Shown here piece after piece: positions 1-14,545 of a stretch of DNA of 64,000 nt. A program made the position numbers and the translations under genes. The notes below the pieces were generated by a model. It saw nothing but the letters and a program-made list of their open reading frames with translations. It did not search any database and was not told the origin of the DNA. Each line of letters begins with the position of its first letter. Within the stretch, counting starts at the first letter, position 1. Source of the DNA: Candidatus Accumulibacter sp. ACC003 (lineage in GTDB: Bacteria > Pseudomonadota > Gammaproteobacteria > Burkholderiales > Rhodocyclaceae); NCBI RefSeq assembly GCF_907163085.1, contig NZ_CAJQTX010000002.1, forward strand, positions 1 through 64,000. The letters are read 5' to 3'.

Positions 1-1055
1 TCTCTCCGCCTCGAGACAGATCCGGGCCATCGCTTCGACCGTTTCGACCGGGACTTGCCGCATGCGTTTTTCCCGCGCTCGGCCGAAGCATCACCGGGTC
101 GTGCCCGTCTGGAACCGCGGTTGTCGACCGGATCGGAGAACCTCGGCACGCGTTTGGCGGCGGCGAGAAACAGACGACTCCATCATTTGCGTGTCGGCCG
201 CTTATGCGCCAGCTTGTTACTTCCTCGCGGGCCAGGCCTCACTCTCTGCAACGCCGCAACGGCGAAGCGAATCATCCGCTTCTGCAACGCCGGCACGGCG
301 GCGTCGCCGACTTCGACGGCGAGATCGCCACGGGCGACCATGATGCCATCGGACGCGCAGACGATCTCGTCGAGCGCCGCCACGGCTTCGACGCGCTCGA
401 TCTTGGCAATGGTCAGCGCGTGCCCGCCGGCGGCGTGCATCAGTTGCTTGGCCATATACATGTCGGCCGCGCTCTTGGGGAACGAGACGGCAACGAAATC
501 GACGTCGATGCTCGCCGCGGTACGGATATCGTCCATGTCCTTGGCGGTCAGCGCGTGCGCCGACAGACCGCCTCCCTGCCGATTGATGCCCTTGTTGTCA
601 GACAGCTCGCCACCGTGACGAACGACCGTGAAGATCTCCGAACCGAGCACCCGCTGCACGTCGAGAACAATTCGCCCGTCATCGAGCAGAAGAACGCTGC
701 CTGCCGACACGTCGCGGGGCAGGTCCTTGTAGTCAAGGCCAACGCGTTCGGCATGACCCATTTCGCATTTGGCGTCAAGAATGAAGGGCTGGCCTTTTTC
801 CAGCCAGATCTTGCGGTCGGCAAATTTTCCGATACGGATCTTCGGACCCTGCAAGTCGGCGAGAATGCCGACCGGGCGTCCGACGCGAGCCGCCGCCTCG
901 CGGACCAGTTGAGCGCGGTCGATGTGATCCTGCGGTTTGCCATGCGAGAAGTTGAGACGAACGACATCGACGCCGGCGTGGATCATGCGTTCGAGCACAT
1001 CGGCGTCAGAAGACGCCGGACCGAGGGTGGCGACGATTTTGGTATCTCGGGGCAT
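1..1055 (-). CDS. pyk: Pyruvate kinase, 3' part off the window, frame-disrupted
   Basis: Pyruvate kinase converts PEP and ADP to pyruvate and ATP at the end of glycolysis, in the cytosol. The first ~240 codons from the ATG at 1055 read cleanly. They include the N-terminal TIM-barrel motifs RLNFSHG (about residues 33-39) and DLQGPKIR (about 68-75), the TIAKIE strand with the catalytic lysine, and a GDLAVEVG segment. Upstream of the ATG is a weak AGGA site. Left of about position 290 the product breaks up: SNKLA, QMMES, TRAEV and PVETVEAMARICLEAER, all typical of pyruvate kinase, appear in different frames down to position 1. The disruption looks like poor consensus sequence rather than an old pseudogene, because conserved blocks survive in alternating frames. 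The C-terminus lies outside the window. It is probably the distal gene of a tkt-gap-pyk group, with no pgk between gap and pyk. Confidence 0.85.
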
Positions 1056-1561
1056 GGGGGGTTCCTATCTTTTTTTTCTTTGGGGTGTGGTAGCAAGTGC
1101 GCTTTCCCGACACTGAATGCTGAATGCGAACCAGGCACGTCAGGCCGCGTGCCCGCCGTTGTCTCGGACAGCTTCGGGCGTCGCCGCGTTCAACCGCGGT
1201 TTCGCATCCTGCAGGCGAGCGAGGATGACGGCAGTGGCGCTCGGACGCACGCCACAGCGGGACCAACAAACTCTGGGTGATCGGGGATACGCGTCCGACG
1301 CGCACTTTGGCGAAAGCGGTGACCGTGGTCAAGGCTTTCCTGGCACGAACGGGAAGAAATGCAGGGAAGAAGTGCACACTCGACCGGCAGCACGGGGTGG
1401 AGCACCGGCGCCAGTGCTCCGACGGCAGGAGCGCAAGATCGACTGCTGCGGACAGCGTTAATCCGCCGGACAAGGGCGGCAAGAAGCTGGCAAGCAGGAG
1501 GGACCAAGCAGAAAGATTCTGCCAGGAGTGAAATGGGCGTAAGGGGGGGAAATACGAGAAT
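1056..1561. other. Intergenic stretch between pyk and gap, no gene recognised
   Basis: About 500 bases separate the pyk start from the gap terminator. Several open frames cross it on both strands but none shows a recognisable domain, and codon use looks random. In related CO2-fixing betaproteobacteria pgk often sits between gap and pyk. I looked for phosphoglycerate kinase motifs on the minus strand and saw none, and the space is too short for the whole gene. Confidence 0.5.
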
Positions 1562-1585
1562 GAGAGGTGCCCGAAGGCACCTCTC
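1562..1585 (-). terminator. Hairpin downstream of gap, probable terminator
   Basis: The sequence contains a perfect 10-bp inverted repeat, GAGAGGTGCC / GGCACCTCTC, around a 4-base loop. It begins about 10 bases after the gap stop codon on the minus strand. The following minus-strand sequence is only moderately T-rich, so efficiency is uncertain. Confidence 0.6.
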
Positions 1586-1594
1586 GGTAGCTGT

Positions 1595-4635
<3,041 letters not shown>

Positions 4636-4762
4636 AGGAGAGGGTTGGAGCGCATGGGCAAATTATCCGCAAAACAGCAGGCTGCCACCCCGCTGGTCAA
4701 CCATAAAAGTTGGCTACCAAAGCCGCGGCCGATGCAAACAAAGCAGCCCGCAGGGGCATTTA

Positions 4763-4806
4763 TTAAGTAATAAAACTTAATCATAATCAGAATAAAGTTT
4801 AACTTT
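4763..4806. promoter_or_regulatory. AT-rich divergent control region with two perfect palindromes
   Basis: Between the oppositely oriented tkt and cbbY lies an AT-rich block (about 4760-4815) in otherwise GC-rich DNA. It holds two perfect inverted repeats: TTAAGT-N6-ACTTAA at 4763-4780 and AAAGTT-T-AACTTT at 4794-4806. Their centres lie about 28 bases apart. Divergent Calvin-cycle genes are commonly controlled by the LysR-type regulator CbbR, which binds AT-rich dyads in such intergenic regions. Assigning these palindromes to CbbR is inference, and no cbbR gene lies in the window. Confidence 0.5.
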
Positions 4807-4862
4807 TAATTATCTATTGCGCCGCCTACACTGGCTGCACCTGGACTTGCCGCGTGCGCACC

Positions 4863-5723
4863 ATGACCACAGACCCTATCGCCAGCGCCCTGCCGCTGGC
4901 CGCAGCCGCCGGAGCAGCGCTGCAGGCCGTCATTTTCGACGTTGACGGACGCTGGCCGATACCGAGCGCGACGGCCACCGCCGGGCGTTCAATCAGGCTT
5001 TTGCGCAGTGCGGTGTGGACTGGCACTGGTCGGTCAGCGCCTACGGCGAACTGCTGGCGGTGACCGGCGGCAAGGAACGGCTTCGTCCCTTTGCCCACCA
5101 GGCACGCAAAACCGAACTGCTGCGCCGGCGGGGCGGCGACGCCTGGCTTGGCCGACTGCACCAACGCAAGAATGAAATCTACCGGCAGCTGCTGGGCGCT
5201 GGCACGATCGGCCTGCGGCCCGGCGTGGCGCGCTTGCTCGGCGACTTGCGTGCGCTGGCGTGCGTCTGGCAATCGCCACGACGACGACGCTGTTCGAACC
5301 TCGACAGCCTGCTGCTGAGCAAGCTTCGGCGACGACTCGCGTACGCTGTCGAAGTCATCGGCGCTGGCGACGGTCGTCACCGACAAGAAGCCGGCGCCGG
5401 CTATCTATCACTGGGTACTGCAGCGGCTGCGACTACCGCCGGTGGCTTGTCTGGCGGTCGAGGATTCGCGGCCAGGATTTCTCGCGGCGCACGCGGCCGG
5501 CGTGCCGACGTTGATACCATCAACGCCTATAGCGCAGACACAGACTGCAGCGGCGCGCTGAGCGTCGTCAGCGACCTCGGTGAGCCGGCGTACCGGCGCG
5601 CTGCCTTGGCGGCCAGCCGTCAACGACGACGGCTACGTCGATCTCGCGCAGCTGCGCCGCTGGCATCGAACAGCAGCCAGTGAGGCACAGCGCTCGCCGA
5701 CAAGCGTCCTGGCGGCACACTGA
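4863..5723 (+). CDS. cbbY: CbbY-type HAD phosphatase, frame-disrupted
   Basis: CbbY proteins are HAD-family sugar-phosphate phosphatases that remove inhibitory RuBisCO by-products such as xylulose-1,5-bisphosphate. The start at 4863 (or GTG 4854) leads to AVIFDVDG, the HAD motif I aspartates. The frame then shifts at about 4950. In following frames one reads [20 protein letters not shown], the CbbY substrate-recognition region, then [18 protein letters not shown] (motif II), a TDKKPAPxIY-like segment (motif III lysine) and [16 protein letters not shown] (motif IV). It finishes with [10 protein letters not shown]. The stop could be 5683 or 5723 depending on the frame. At least four indels are needed to join these. 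It stands first in a cbbY-cbbM-cbbQ-cbbO group, which supports the assignment. Confidence 0.8.
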
Positions 5724-5772
5724 ACGAACACGCAAACGCCCTCATCACTCTTATCGACACGGAGACAGAATC

Positions 5773-7153
5773 ATGGACCAATCGAATCGTTACGCCGACC
5801 TCAGCCTCAAGGAAGACGAGCTGATCAGCGCTGGCAAACACATCCTGGTGGCTTACAAGATGAAGCCCAAGGCCGGCTACGACTATCTGCAGGCGGCAGC
5901 GCACTTCGCTGCCGAGTCGTCGACCGGCACCAAACGTCGAGGTGTGCACCACCGACGACTTCACGCGCGGCGTCGACGCGCTGTGTATCTGATCGACGAG
6001 GCCAGCGAGGGAAATGCGCATCGCCTATCCGCTCGACCTCTTTGACCGCAACGTCACCGATGGACGGATGATGATCGTCTCGTTCCTGACGCTGGTGATC
6101 GGCAACAACCAGGGCATGGGCGACATCGAGCACGCCAAGATCTATGACTTCTACATGCCCGAACGCGCGCTGCAGCTGTTCGACGGCCCGGCCAAGGACA
6201 TCTCCGACATGTGGCGGATTCTCGGCCGGCCGGTCAAGGACGGCGGCTACATTGCCGGCACGATCATCAAGCCCAAGCTCGGCCTGCGTCCAGAGCCTTT
6301 TGCCAAGGCCGCCTACCAGTTCTGGCTCGGCGGCGACTTCATCAAGAACGACGAGCCGCAGGGCAACCAGGTGTTCGCGCCGATGAAGAAGGTGATGCCG
6401 CTGGTGGTCGACGCGATGAAGCGCGCGCAGGACGAAACCGGCCAGGCCAAGCTGTTCTCGGCCAACATTACCGCCGACGATCACTACGAGATGTGCGCGC
6501 GTGCCGACTACATCCTCGAAGCCTTCGGAGCCGACGCCGACAAGGTCGCATTTCTGGTCGACGGCTACGTCGGCGGCCCGGGCATGGTCACCACCGCGCG
6601 CCGGCAGTACCCCAACCAGTACCTGCACTACCATCGTGCCGGTCACGGCGCGGTCACCTCGCCGAGTTCGAAGCGCGGTTACGACGCCTACGTGCTGGCC
6701 AAGATGGCGCGCCTGCAGGGCGCCTCGGGAATTCACGTCGGCACCATGGGCTACGGCAAGATGGAAGGCACCGCCGACGACCGGGCCATCGCCTACATCA
6801 TCGAGCGCGACGAGTATCAAGGGCCGGCCTACTTGCAGAAATGGTACGGCATGAAGCCGACGACGCCGATCATCTCGGGCGGCATGAACGCGCTGCGCCT
6901 GCCGGGCTTCTTCGCCAACCTCGGCCACGGCAACGTCATCAACACCTCGGGAGGCGGCTCGTACGGCCACATCGACAGCCCGGCCGCCGGAGCCATTTCG
7001 CTGCGCCAGGCCTACGAATGCTGGCAAGCCGGCGCCGACCCGATCGAGTGGGCCAGGGAGCACCGCGAATTCGCGCGCGCTTTCGAGTCGTTCCCGGGCG
7101 ACGCCGATACGCTCTATCCCGGCTGGCGCGATAAACTCGGCGCGCATCGCTAG
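5773..7153 (+). CDS. cbbM: Form II ribulose-1,5-bisphosphate carboxylase/oxygenase
   Basis: Single-subunit form II RuBisCO fixing CO2 onto ribulose-1,5-bisphosphate. The ATG at 5773 follows GGAGAC. The open frame from 6014 to 7153 is clean and carries the carbamylated-lysine region [14 protein letters not shown], the loop-6 region [11 protein letters not shown] and the [15 protein letters not shown] phosphate-binding segment. In the first 240 bases three indels break the frame: an extra A in the AAA at 5932-5934, a missing G near 5983, and an extra G in the GGG at 6009-6011. Correcting them restores [25 protein letters not shown] and MRIAYPLD. The repaired protein is about 459 residues, the normal form II length. 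All three faults are at short repeats, so I regard the gene as functional and the sequence as imperfect. Confidence 0.96.
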
Positions 7154-7256
7154 CAGCCCGGGCGGTCGGGACAGCGGGGCAAGGGTCGCATGGCGGCCGG
7201 CGCCCCGGGTCACTGACCCCGCCGCAGATCGACGTAGCGCAGAACAGGGACAGGCA

Positions 7257-8060
7257 ATGACCGACAAGGAGCAGTTCAAGGTTCGCGAAGAACCTTTCTA
7301 TCAGCCGCAGGGCAAGGAAGTCGCGCTCTACGAGGCGGCGTACGCGGCGCGTCTGCCGGTGATGGTCAAGGGGCCGACCGGTTGCGGCAAGTCGCGCTTC
7401 ATCGAATACATGGCCTGGAAGCTGGCGCGGCCGTTGATCACCGTCGCCTGTAACGAAGACATGACCGCCTCCGACCTGGTCGGGCGCTACCTGCTCGAAG
7501 CCAACGGCACGCGCTGGCTCGACGGCCCGCTGACCACCGCCGCGCGCATCGGCGCGATCTGTTACCTCGACGAAATCGTCGAGGCGCGTCAGGACACGAC
7601 GGTCGTCATCCACCCGCTGACCGACCACCGGCGCACGCTGCCGCTCGACAAGAAGGGCGAAGTGATCCGCGCGCACGCCGATTTCCAGCTGGTGATCTCG
7701 TACAACCCCGGCTACCAGAGCCTGATGAAGGACCTCAAGCAATCGACCAAGCAGCGCTTCACGGCTTTCGAGTTCGACTATCCCGATGCGGCGCTGGAGG
7801 TCGCCATTCTGGCCAGCGAAAGCGGCATTGATGAAGCCACCGCCGGCCAACTGGTGAGCATCGGCGCCGCTGCCCGGCGGCTCAAGGGGCATGGCCTCGA
7901 CGAGGGCATCTCGACGCGTCTGCTGGTCTATGCGGCGACGCTGATCAAGGGCGGCGTCGCGCCCGCCGACGCCTGCCGCATGGCGCTGGTGCGACCGATC
8001 ACCGACGACCGCGATATCCGCGACACGCTGGATCATGCGATCGACGCGGTCTTCGCCTGA
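7257..8060 (+). CDS. cbbQ: CbbQ, MoxR-type AAA+ RuBisCO activase subunit
   Basis: CbbQ is the hexameric AAA+ motor of the CbbQO RuBisCO activase, which strips inhibitory sugar phosphates from the RuBisCO active site. The 267-residue product has Walker A GPTGCGKS at residues 39-46 and Walker B ICYLDEIVEA at 101-110. Its ISYNPGYQSLMKDL segment is characteristic of the CbbQ/NirQ/NorQ group. It begins 103 bases after cbbM and is followed 28 bases later by cbbO. NorQ is the close alternative, but the RuBisCO context decides for CbbQ. Confidence 0.95.
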   Translation: MTDKEQFKVREEPFYQPQGKEVALYEAAYAARLPVMVKGPTGCGKSRFIEYMAWKLARPLITVACNEDMTASDLVGRYLLEANGTRWLDGPLTTAARIGAICYLDEIVEARQDTTVVIHPLTDHRRTLPLDKKGEVIRAHADFQLVISYNPGYQSLMKDLKQSTKQRFTAFEFDYPDAALEVAILASESGIDEATAGQLVSIGAAARRLKGHGLDEGISTRLLVYAATLIKGGVAPADACRMALVRPITDDRDIRDTLDHAIDAVFA

Positions 8061-8088
8061 GCGCGGTCGCCGAGTACAGATTCAGGCC

Positions 8089-10377
8089 ATGGCCGCTCCC
8101 GACAATCCCGCCGCCCCCTCCTGGGAAGAGCGCCTGCACGGCTACCGCGAGCAACTCGCCTGCGGCTTTCCGCAGGTCGCCGAGGTCTTCGAAGAATGCC
8201 TGCGCGAGGCGCTCGTCGTACTTTCCGCCAGCGGCCTTGACGCCTATCTCGATACGGCGCGCTTCCTCGGCGGCATGGGCCGCGGCGTCGAGCCGCCACT
8301 GCTCTTCCTCGAAGAATGGCCGGCGATCGCCAGGACACTGGGCGAAGACGCCCTGCCGGCAATCAACGCCAGCATGCAGGCGCTCGGCAAATCGCCGAAC
8401 GCCAGGGCGATCACACCCTTCCTGCAGACGCTGGCCGCAGTCGCTCGCCGACTGCCTGCAGCGCGGCAAATGCAGCGCTACCTGGACCTGACGCAGGAGT
8501 TTACCGAGCGCACGACGGGTTCGATCCACGGCATTCATCAGACCTTCGCCAGCCCCGGCTTGCCCGACTTCTTCGCGCAGGCGCCGACGCTGCTCGACAA
8601 ACTGTCGATCGGCGGGCTGCGCAAGTGGGTCGACTACGGCATCCGCAACTACGCCAATCATCCCGAACGGCAGCGCGATTACTTCAGCCTCAAATCGGCG
8701 GACAGCCGCGCCGTGCTGCAGCGCGAGCGCCACGGCACGCTGCTGGTCGACCACCAGCGCTTGCTCGATCTCTATCTGCGCGGCCTATGGGGCGACAGCG
8801 CGCTGCTCGTGCCCTATCCGAGCGACGCCGATCAGGCCGCCCGGCCAGCGCCCTACTACGATGCCGACGGTATTCGCCTGCCGGACGTCCTCGACGATGC
8901 GCACGGCGTTTCCGGCATCGACCGCTACCGCGCGACGCTGGCGCATATCGCCGGCCACCGGCGCTGGAGCACGCCGATGTTTGCCGACAACTGTAGCCCG
9001 ATGCAGCGCCTGGCGATTGAGGTCTTCGAAGACAGCCGCATCGAGACGCTGCTGATGCGCGTCTATCCCGGCCTGCGCCGGACCTTCCTGGCGCTGCACC
9101 CGGCACCGCGCGCCGACGCCTGCGACCCGGCAAGCACTTCGTGCCTGCGTCATCGCCTGAGCATGTTCTCGCGCGCGCTGCTCGATTCCGAACACGGCTA
9201 CCACGACGCCGAATTGTTGAAGTTCGTTGGCCACTTCCACGAGACGATGGCGCAGGGTGATTCGAGCAGCGAAGAAATCGCCGACCTGGCGCTCGCCTAC
9301 ATCGCCCGTACCCGCCGTCAGAGCGACCAGTTGGCCAGCGTCCATTTCGCCGATACCGACGTCGGCTATCGCGACGACAACCGCCACCTGTGGCGATTCC
9401 ACGAACTCAGCGACGACGAGGAGATGTTCGACGAGCCGCGCCCAACGACAGCTGCTACCGACGTCGACCGCCTGCTGCCGCGCCACTACCGCGAGTGGGA
9501 TTACCAGAGCCAGAGCTATCGGCCGGACTGGGTCAGCCTCTACGAATCGCTGCACCCGGCCGGCGACGCCGGCGATATCGACCGCCTGCTCGAAAAACAC
9601 GCCGCGCTGGCCCGCCGTCTCAAGCGCCTGCTCGACATCCTGAAACCGCAGGACAAGGTACGCATTCGCTATCGGGAAGACGGCAGCGAACTCGACCTCG
9701 ACGTCGCCATTCGCTCGCTGATCGACTTCAAGGGCGGCGCCAACCCCGACCCGCGGATCAACATGAGTCACCGTACCAACGGTCGCAACCTGGCGGTTCT
9801 GGTCCTGCTCGACCTCTCGCAGTCGCTGGCCGACAAGGTCAAGGTTGGCACCGGCGGTGGCGAGCAAAGCATCCTCGAATTGAGCCAGGAAGCGGTGTCG
9901 CTGCTCGCCTGGTCGATCGAACAACTCGGCGATCCCTTCGCCATCGCCGGCTTCCACTCCGACAGCCGCCATGATGTTCGCTACCTGCACCTCAAGGGCT
10001 ACAGCGAGCGCTGGGGCGACGCCGTCAAAAGCCGCCTGGCGGCGATGCAGGCCGGCTATTCAACGCGCATGGGAGCGGCCATGCGCCACGCCGCACACTA
10101 CCTGGCGGCGCAGAAGGCCGACAAGAAGCTGCTGCTGCTGCTCACCGACGGCCAGCCCGCCGACGTCGATGTCCATGACGAACGCTTGTTGATCGAGGAC
10201 GCCCGCAAAGCCGTCGAGGAACTCGACCAGCAAGGCATCTTCACCTATTGCATCAACCTCGACCGCCAGGCCGACGACTACGTCGGCGACATTTTCGGTC
10301 GGCGCTATACGGTGATCGACAACATCGAGCGCCTGCCGGAGCGGCTGCCGGAGCTGTTCATGGCGCTGACTCGCTAG
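8089..10377 (+). CDS. cbbO: CbbO, von Willebrand A-domain RuBisCO activase adaptor
   Basis: CbbO bridges CbbQ to RuBisCO in the CbbQO activase. The open frame reaches back to 8035 inside cbbQ, but the ATG at 8089 is the natural start and gives 762 residues, close to the family length. The C-terminal von Willebrand A domain carries the metal-binding DLSQS motif (DxSxS, D575) and a downstream LLTDGQPADVDV. The middle section is rich in acidic and arginine residues, as in CbbO/NorD proteins. No frame faults are seen. It closes the cbb operon, and no gene follows for about 420 bases. Confidence 0.94.
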   Translation: MAAPDNPAAPSWEERLHGYREQLACGFPQVAEVFEECLREALVVLSASGLDAYLDTARFLGGMGRGVEPPLLFLEEWPAIARTLGEDALPAINASMQALGKSPNARAITPFLQTLAAVARRLPAARQMQRYLDLTQEFTERTTGSIHGIHQTFASPGLPDFFAQAPTLLDKLSIGGLRKWVDYGIRNYANHPERQRDYFSLKSADSRAVLQRERHGTLLVDHQRLLDLYLRGLWGDSALLVPYPSDADQAARPAPYYDADGIRLPDVLDDAHGVSGIDRYRATLAHIAGHRRWSTPMFADNCSPMQRLAIEVFEDSRIETLLMRVYPGLRRTFLALHPAPRADACDPASTSCLRHRLSMFSRALLDSEHGYHDAELLKFVGHFHETMAQGDSSSEEIADLALAYIARTRRQSDQLASVHFADTDVGYRDDNRHLWRFHELSDDEEMFDEPRPTTAATDVDRLLPRHYREWDYQSQSYRPDWVSLYESLHPAGDAGDIDRLLEKHAALARRLKRLLDILKPQDKVRIRYREDGSELDLDVAIRSLIDFKGGANPDPRINMSHRTNGRNLAVLVLLDLSQSLADKVKVGTGGGEQSILELSQEAVSLLAWSIEQLGDPFAIAGFHSDSRHDVRYLHLKGYSERWGDAVKSRLAAMQAGYSTRMGAAMRHAAHYLAAQKADKKLLLLLTDGQPADVDVHDERLLIEDARKAVEELDQQGIFTYCINLDRQADDYVGDIFGRRYTVIDNIERLPERLPELFMALTR

Positions 10378-10795
10378 CCCTGACGACAACTCGCGCGCCG
10401 AAGCGTGCCGACCGGCGAGCAACGACGCGATGATTGTGGGTTGCACGGTGCTCACCGGCTGCTGGCAAACCCGTTCCGCTGATCACCAGGCTGCGCGGCA
10501 GTTGGTCGAGCATCGCCGCCGGGCGCGCGTTTAAACTTCAGTCACTGTCGGCACCATCGGCTAGAATCGGCGCAGCGGCTGCAGGCAGAAATCACGACTC
10601 CGGCAAGATCCGACGGCGGTGTTGCCGCTTATGGGATCTTTGCGGCCGCCAACGAAGTCGCGGGCAGATACGGCGCGCGTGGGTGCACCAGAGTTCTTGA
10701 AGCAGGCCGCCTGCTGCAGCACACCATCACTTTTCCCGAAACACGGCTGTCAGGCTCGTGCGGCAGTCGCCCTCACGCAAGCGAAAGGAACAGCA
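10378..10795. other. Intergenic stretch, no gene recognised
   Basis: About 420 bases between cbbO and aspA. A plus-strand open frame (10434-10700) has no recognisable domain and an arginine/serine-rich composition typical of chance frames in GC-rich DNA. No convincing terminator hairpin was seen after cbbO. Confidence 0.5.
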
Positions 10796-12196
<1,401 letters not shown>

Positions 12197-12730
12197 CGCG
12201 CAGCGCTCGAGGCGCTTCGCAAATGAGCGTCTCGAGCGTTGGCCGCGCCGTGACGGCGCTGCCAGCGCCGCTTCGCCGCTGCTTGCCGGTAGAACGGTGG
12301 TCGCCTTTTCCACTGGCCAGTTGCTGGCGCGGCTGATGTTCTGAGCGGTCGTCCGGCGCTCGACGTAGCGAGGTTCCAGCCAAGGTCCAGGAACTTCTGA
12401 CGACTGTCGCGGTTCGTAGAATGGTCCATTGACCGGCGTTGATGGGCTACCGATACTCGCCTGAGCTGGTCGACGAAGTCTTGCCTGGCAATTTGCCGGG
12501 ACCGCGTCGCTTGGCTGCGGCCACCTTGCTCAAGCGCCCGGGCACTTGCCCGAAGTCCGCACGCCGCGCTGGCGGACAGGCCCCCTCGGGCGGTGGCCAC
12601 CTTTCCAATCAGACGCCAATGCCGGGATTTCCCCGGCTTGCTGCGTCTTTACCAGCGCTGTCGTTACCATAACCATAATTTGGCAGCGTGTTGTCTTGGG
12701 GGCCACAGTCCCCGTCAAAGGAGAAGTCAA
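12197..12730. other. Intergenic stretch, no gene recognised
   Basis: About 530 bases after aspA. Open frames on both strands give arginine-rich peptides without known motifs. The last 20 bases hold the ribosome binding site (AAAGGAGAAG) of the next gene. It could contain a decayed gene, but I see nothing that identifies one. Confidence 0.4.
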
Positions 12731-14257
12731 ATGAGAAAGCATCCCGGATCGCTCGCGATAAGCGCCATGGCAGTGCTCGGCGTGAGCGCGCTCAGCTTGC
12801 CCAGCGGCGACGCGATGGCCGCTAACAGAATATTTCCGCTGCATATCGAGAACCGTTTGAGCCAGCCGGTGACCTTCAAGATCAGTAGCGATGGGCATAG
12901 CTGCTACGAGGGACAACCGGCAATCGGTGGCAGCATCGGCCCGCTTGCCAGTGGCGCTAAAGCGACGATCACGCTGGCGCGGGTCCAGGGCCATGGCTGC
13001 GACGGCCGGAACGGCTATTTCGTCCTCGAGGCCAGCGATCCGCGATTCAAGGGCGATGGCCAGACCTTCACTTTCGACAATGCCGGTACCCTTGCGGCGC
13101 TGAACGTCCCGAACAGCTTCAACGGCAGTCTGAGCGCGACGAGTGCGACTGACGAGAGTTATACCTGGAGCATCGGCGAGGTGGATAGCCGCTTGAGCAA
13201 GCCTCGTGATGCCCAGCTGACGCAACCCAAGAACCCGATCGCCAACGATTCAGGGGCCTGGGGGCCGACGGCTCGCGTTGAATCCTTTCCGTTCCTCAAT
13301 CAGCCGCAGCTCGGTCTATGGGGCAATTTCTACGACGACTGCGTGGGCATCGAACTGTTCCACCCGCAGCACGTCATCAGGCTGCCCAACAAGGACGGTC
13401 GCGCATACTTCGTGGTTGCGCAATCACGCGCCCATAACGGCTGGATCTCGGTGCTCGAAACCGACCCCGGGGTAGTCGACCCGGCGACCGATCTGATTGT
13501 CTCCCAGGATCCCAACAAACCGATCGGCAAGTACATCTGGCAGGATCTCTACCGCTGGAAGGACCAGGTTCCGAACCCGGTCGGCAACTGGAACCACCCG
13601 GGCAAGATGGATCAGATCGGTGGCGTCCTGGTCGTCGCCGCGCAGAACTGGGGCGAAAGCGCGCCCTGCTTCTATGGCAAGGGCGAGTCTGTCGACAAGG
13701 TGCTCTTCTACGACATCCGCGATCCACGACAGCCGCGCTACTGGGGGGCGATCGAGGCTGCCGCCCTCGGCGTTGGCGAGATCTCGACCGTCGGGCTGGT
13801 GCGAACGCCCAACAACGACTATCTGCTCTCGGTCGGCGGCAACGGCACCTACACCACCTGGACAGCACGCGAGATCAGCCCCGACATCACGAAGTGGACG
13901 CGTATACAGCCCAATAACTCGTCGTTCTCGGGTCAACACGGCATGAATTTCAACAGCTATCAAAAGAGCACCGTGATCTCGGACAAGTCGGCTCCGGCGG
14001 GCGTCGAGAGGGTGATGTATTTCGATTCTGCCGCCAAAGACCAGGCCGTCGGCTTTAGCGAGTTTTCCTATGACCCATCGTCACGGATGCTGGCTCCCGT
14101 CGGCGGCAAGTCATTTCAGGTTAGCCTGATCGGCGCCCTGCGCGTCTGGGACTCGGACTCGGTGTACATCTCCACCAGGGGAATGCCAATCATCTATACG
14201 ATGAACTCCGACAAGGGAGAGAACGGCAGGCTCTATCAGGTACACATGCCGCAGTAG
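12731..14257 (+). CDS. Secreted protein of unknown function, 508 residues
   Basis: The ATG at 12731 sits 4 bases after AAAGGAGAAG. The first ~29 residues form a Sec signal peptide with a hydrophobic core (LAISAMAVLGVSALSLP) and a likely cleavage site after AMA, so the protein should be periplasmic or extracellular. The body has an N-terminal beta-rich region with four cysteines or nearby polar residues, then a region with repeated Trp/Tyr/Gly blades (LGLWGNFYDD, NWNHPGKMDQIGG, VLFYDIRDPRQPRYWG, YLLSVGGNGTY). That spacing suggests a beta-propeller-like fold. I do not recognise a named family. It is flanked by aspA and a membrane protein with wide gaps, so context gives no function. Confidence 0.7.
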   Translation: MRKHPGSLAISAMAVLGVSALSLPSGDAMAANRIFPLHIENRLSQPVTFKISSDGHSCYEGQPAIGGSIGPLASGAKATITLARVQGHGCDGRNGYFVLEASDPRFKGDGQTFTFDNAGTLAALNVPNSFNGSLSATSATDESYTWSIGEVDSRLSKPRDAQLTQPKNPIANDSGAWGPTARVESFPFLNQPQLGLWGNFYDDCVGIELFHPQHVIRLPNKDGRAYFVVAQSRAHNGWISVLETDPGVVDPATDLIVSQDPNKPIGKYIWQDLYRWKDQVPNPVGNWNHPGKMDQIGGVLVVAAQNWGESAPCFYGKGESVDKVLFYDIRDPRQPRYWGAIEAAALGVGEISTVGLVRTPNNDYLLSVGGNGTYTTWTAREISPDITKWTRIQPNNSSFSGQHGMNFNSYQKSTVISDKSAPAGVERVMYFDSAAKDQAVGFSEFSYDPSSRMLAPVGGKSFQVSLIGALRVWDSDSVYISTRGMPIIYTMNSDKGENGRLYQVHMPQ

Positions 14258-14545
14258 CTCATGATGGCGGGGCCTTGTCGCTCGCGGAGTCCGTTCGCTG
14301 GACCGGGCGCCGGATGAGGCTCGGCCAGTAACTCCGGGAAGAAACAGCGGCACAGCACAAGGTATGGCGAGCAGAAGCGTCCGCGGCCGACCGACGCCCG
14401 TCAACTCCCTTAGCCCGCACGGTGACGAAGCTCTCCGCTTGAGTCGCCTTGGGCCGCCGTCACGCAGCCCCCAGCGGACCGACGTCCAGGGCGTCATGGG
14501 GCGATCATCTGTAATATGGCCATCCCGTCCCGGCGCTCTCCACCC

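Noticed and set aside
1006-1482. 158-residue minus-strand frame as a pgk remnant
   Set aside because: No phosphoglycerate kinase motif is recognisable, and the composition is that of a chance frame.
5825-7279. 484-residue minus-strand frame over cbbM
   Set aside because: Shadow of cbbM; low-complexity Val/Arg/Asp-rich sequence with no recognised motif.
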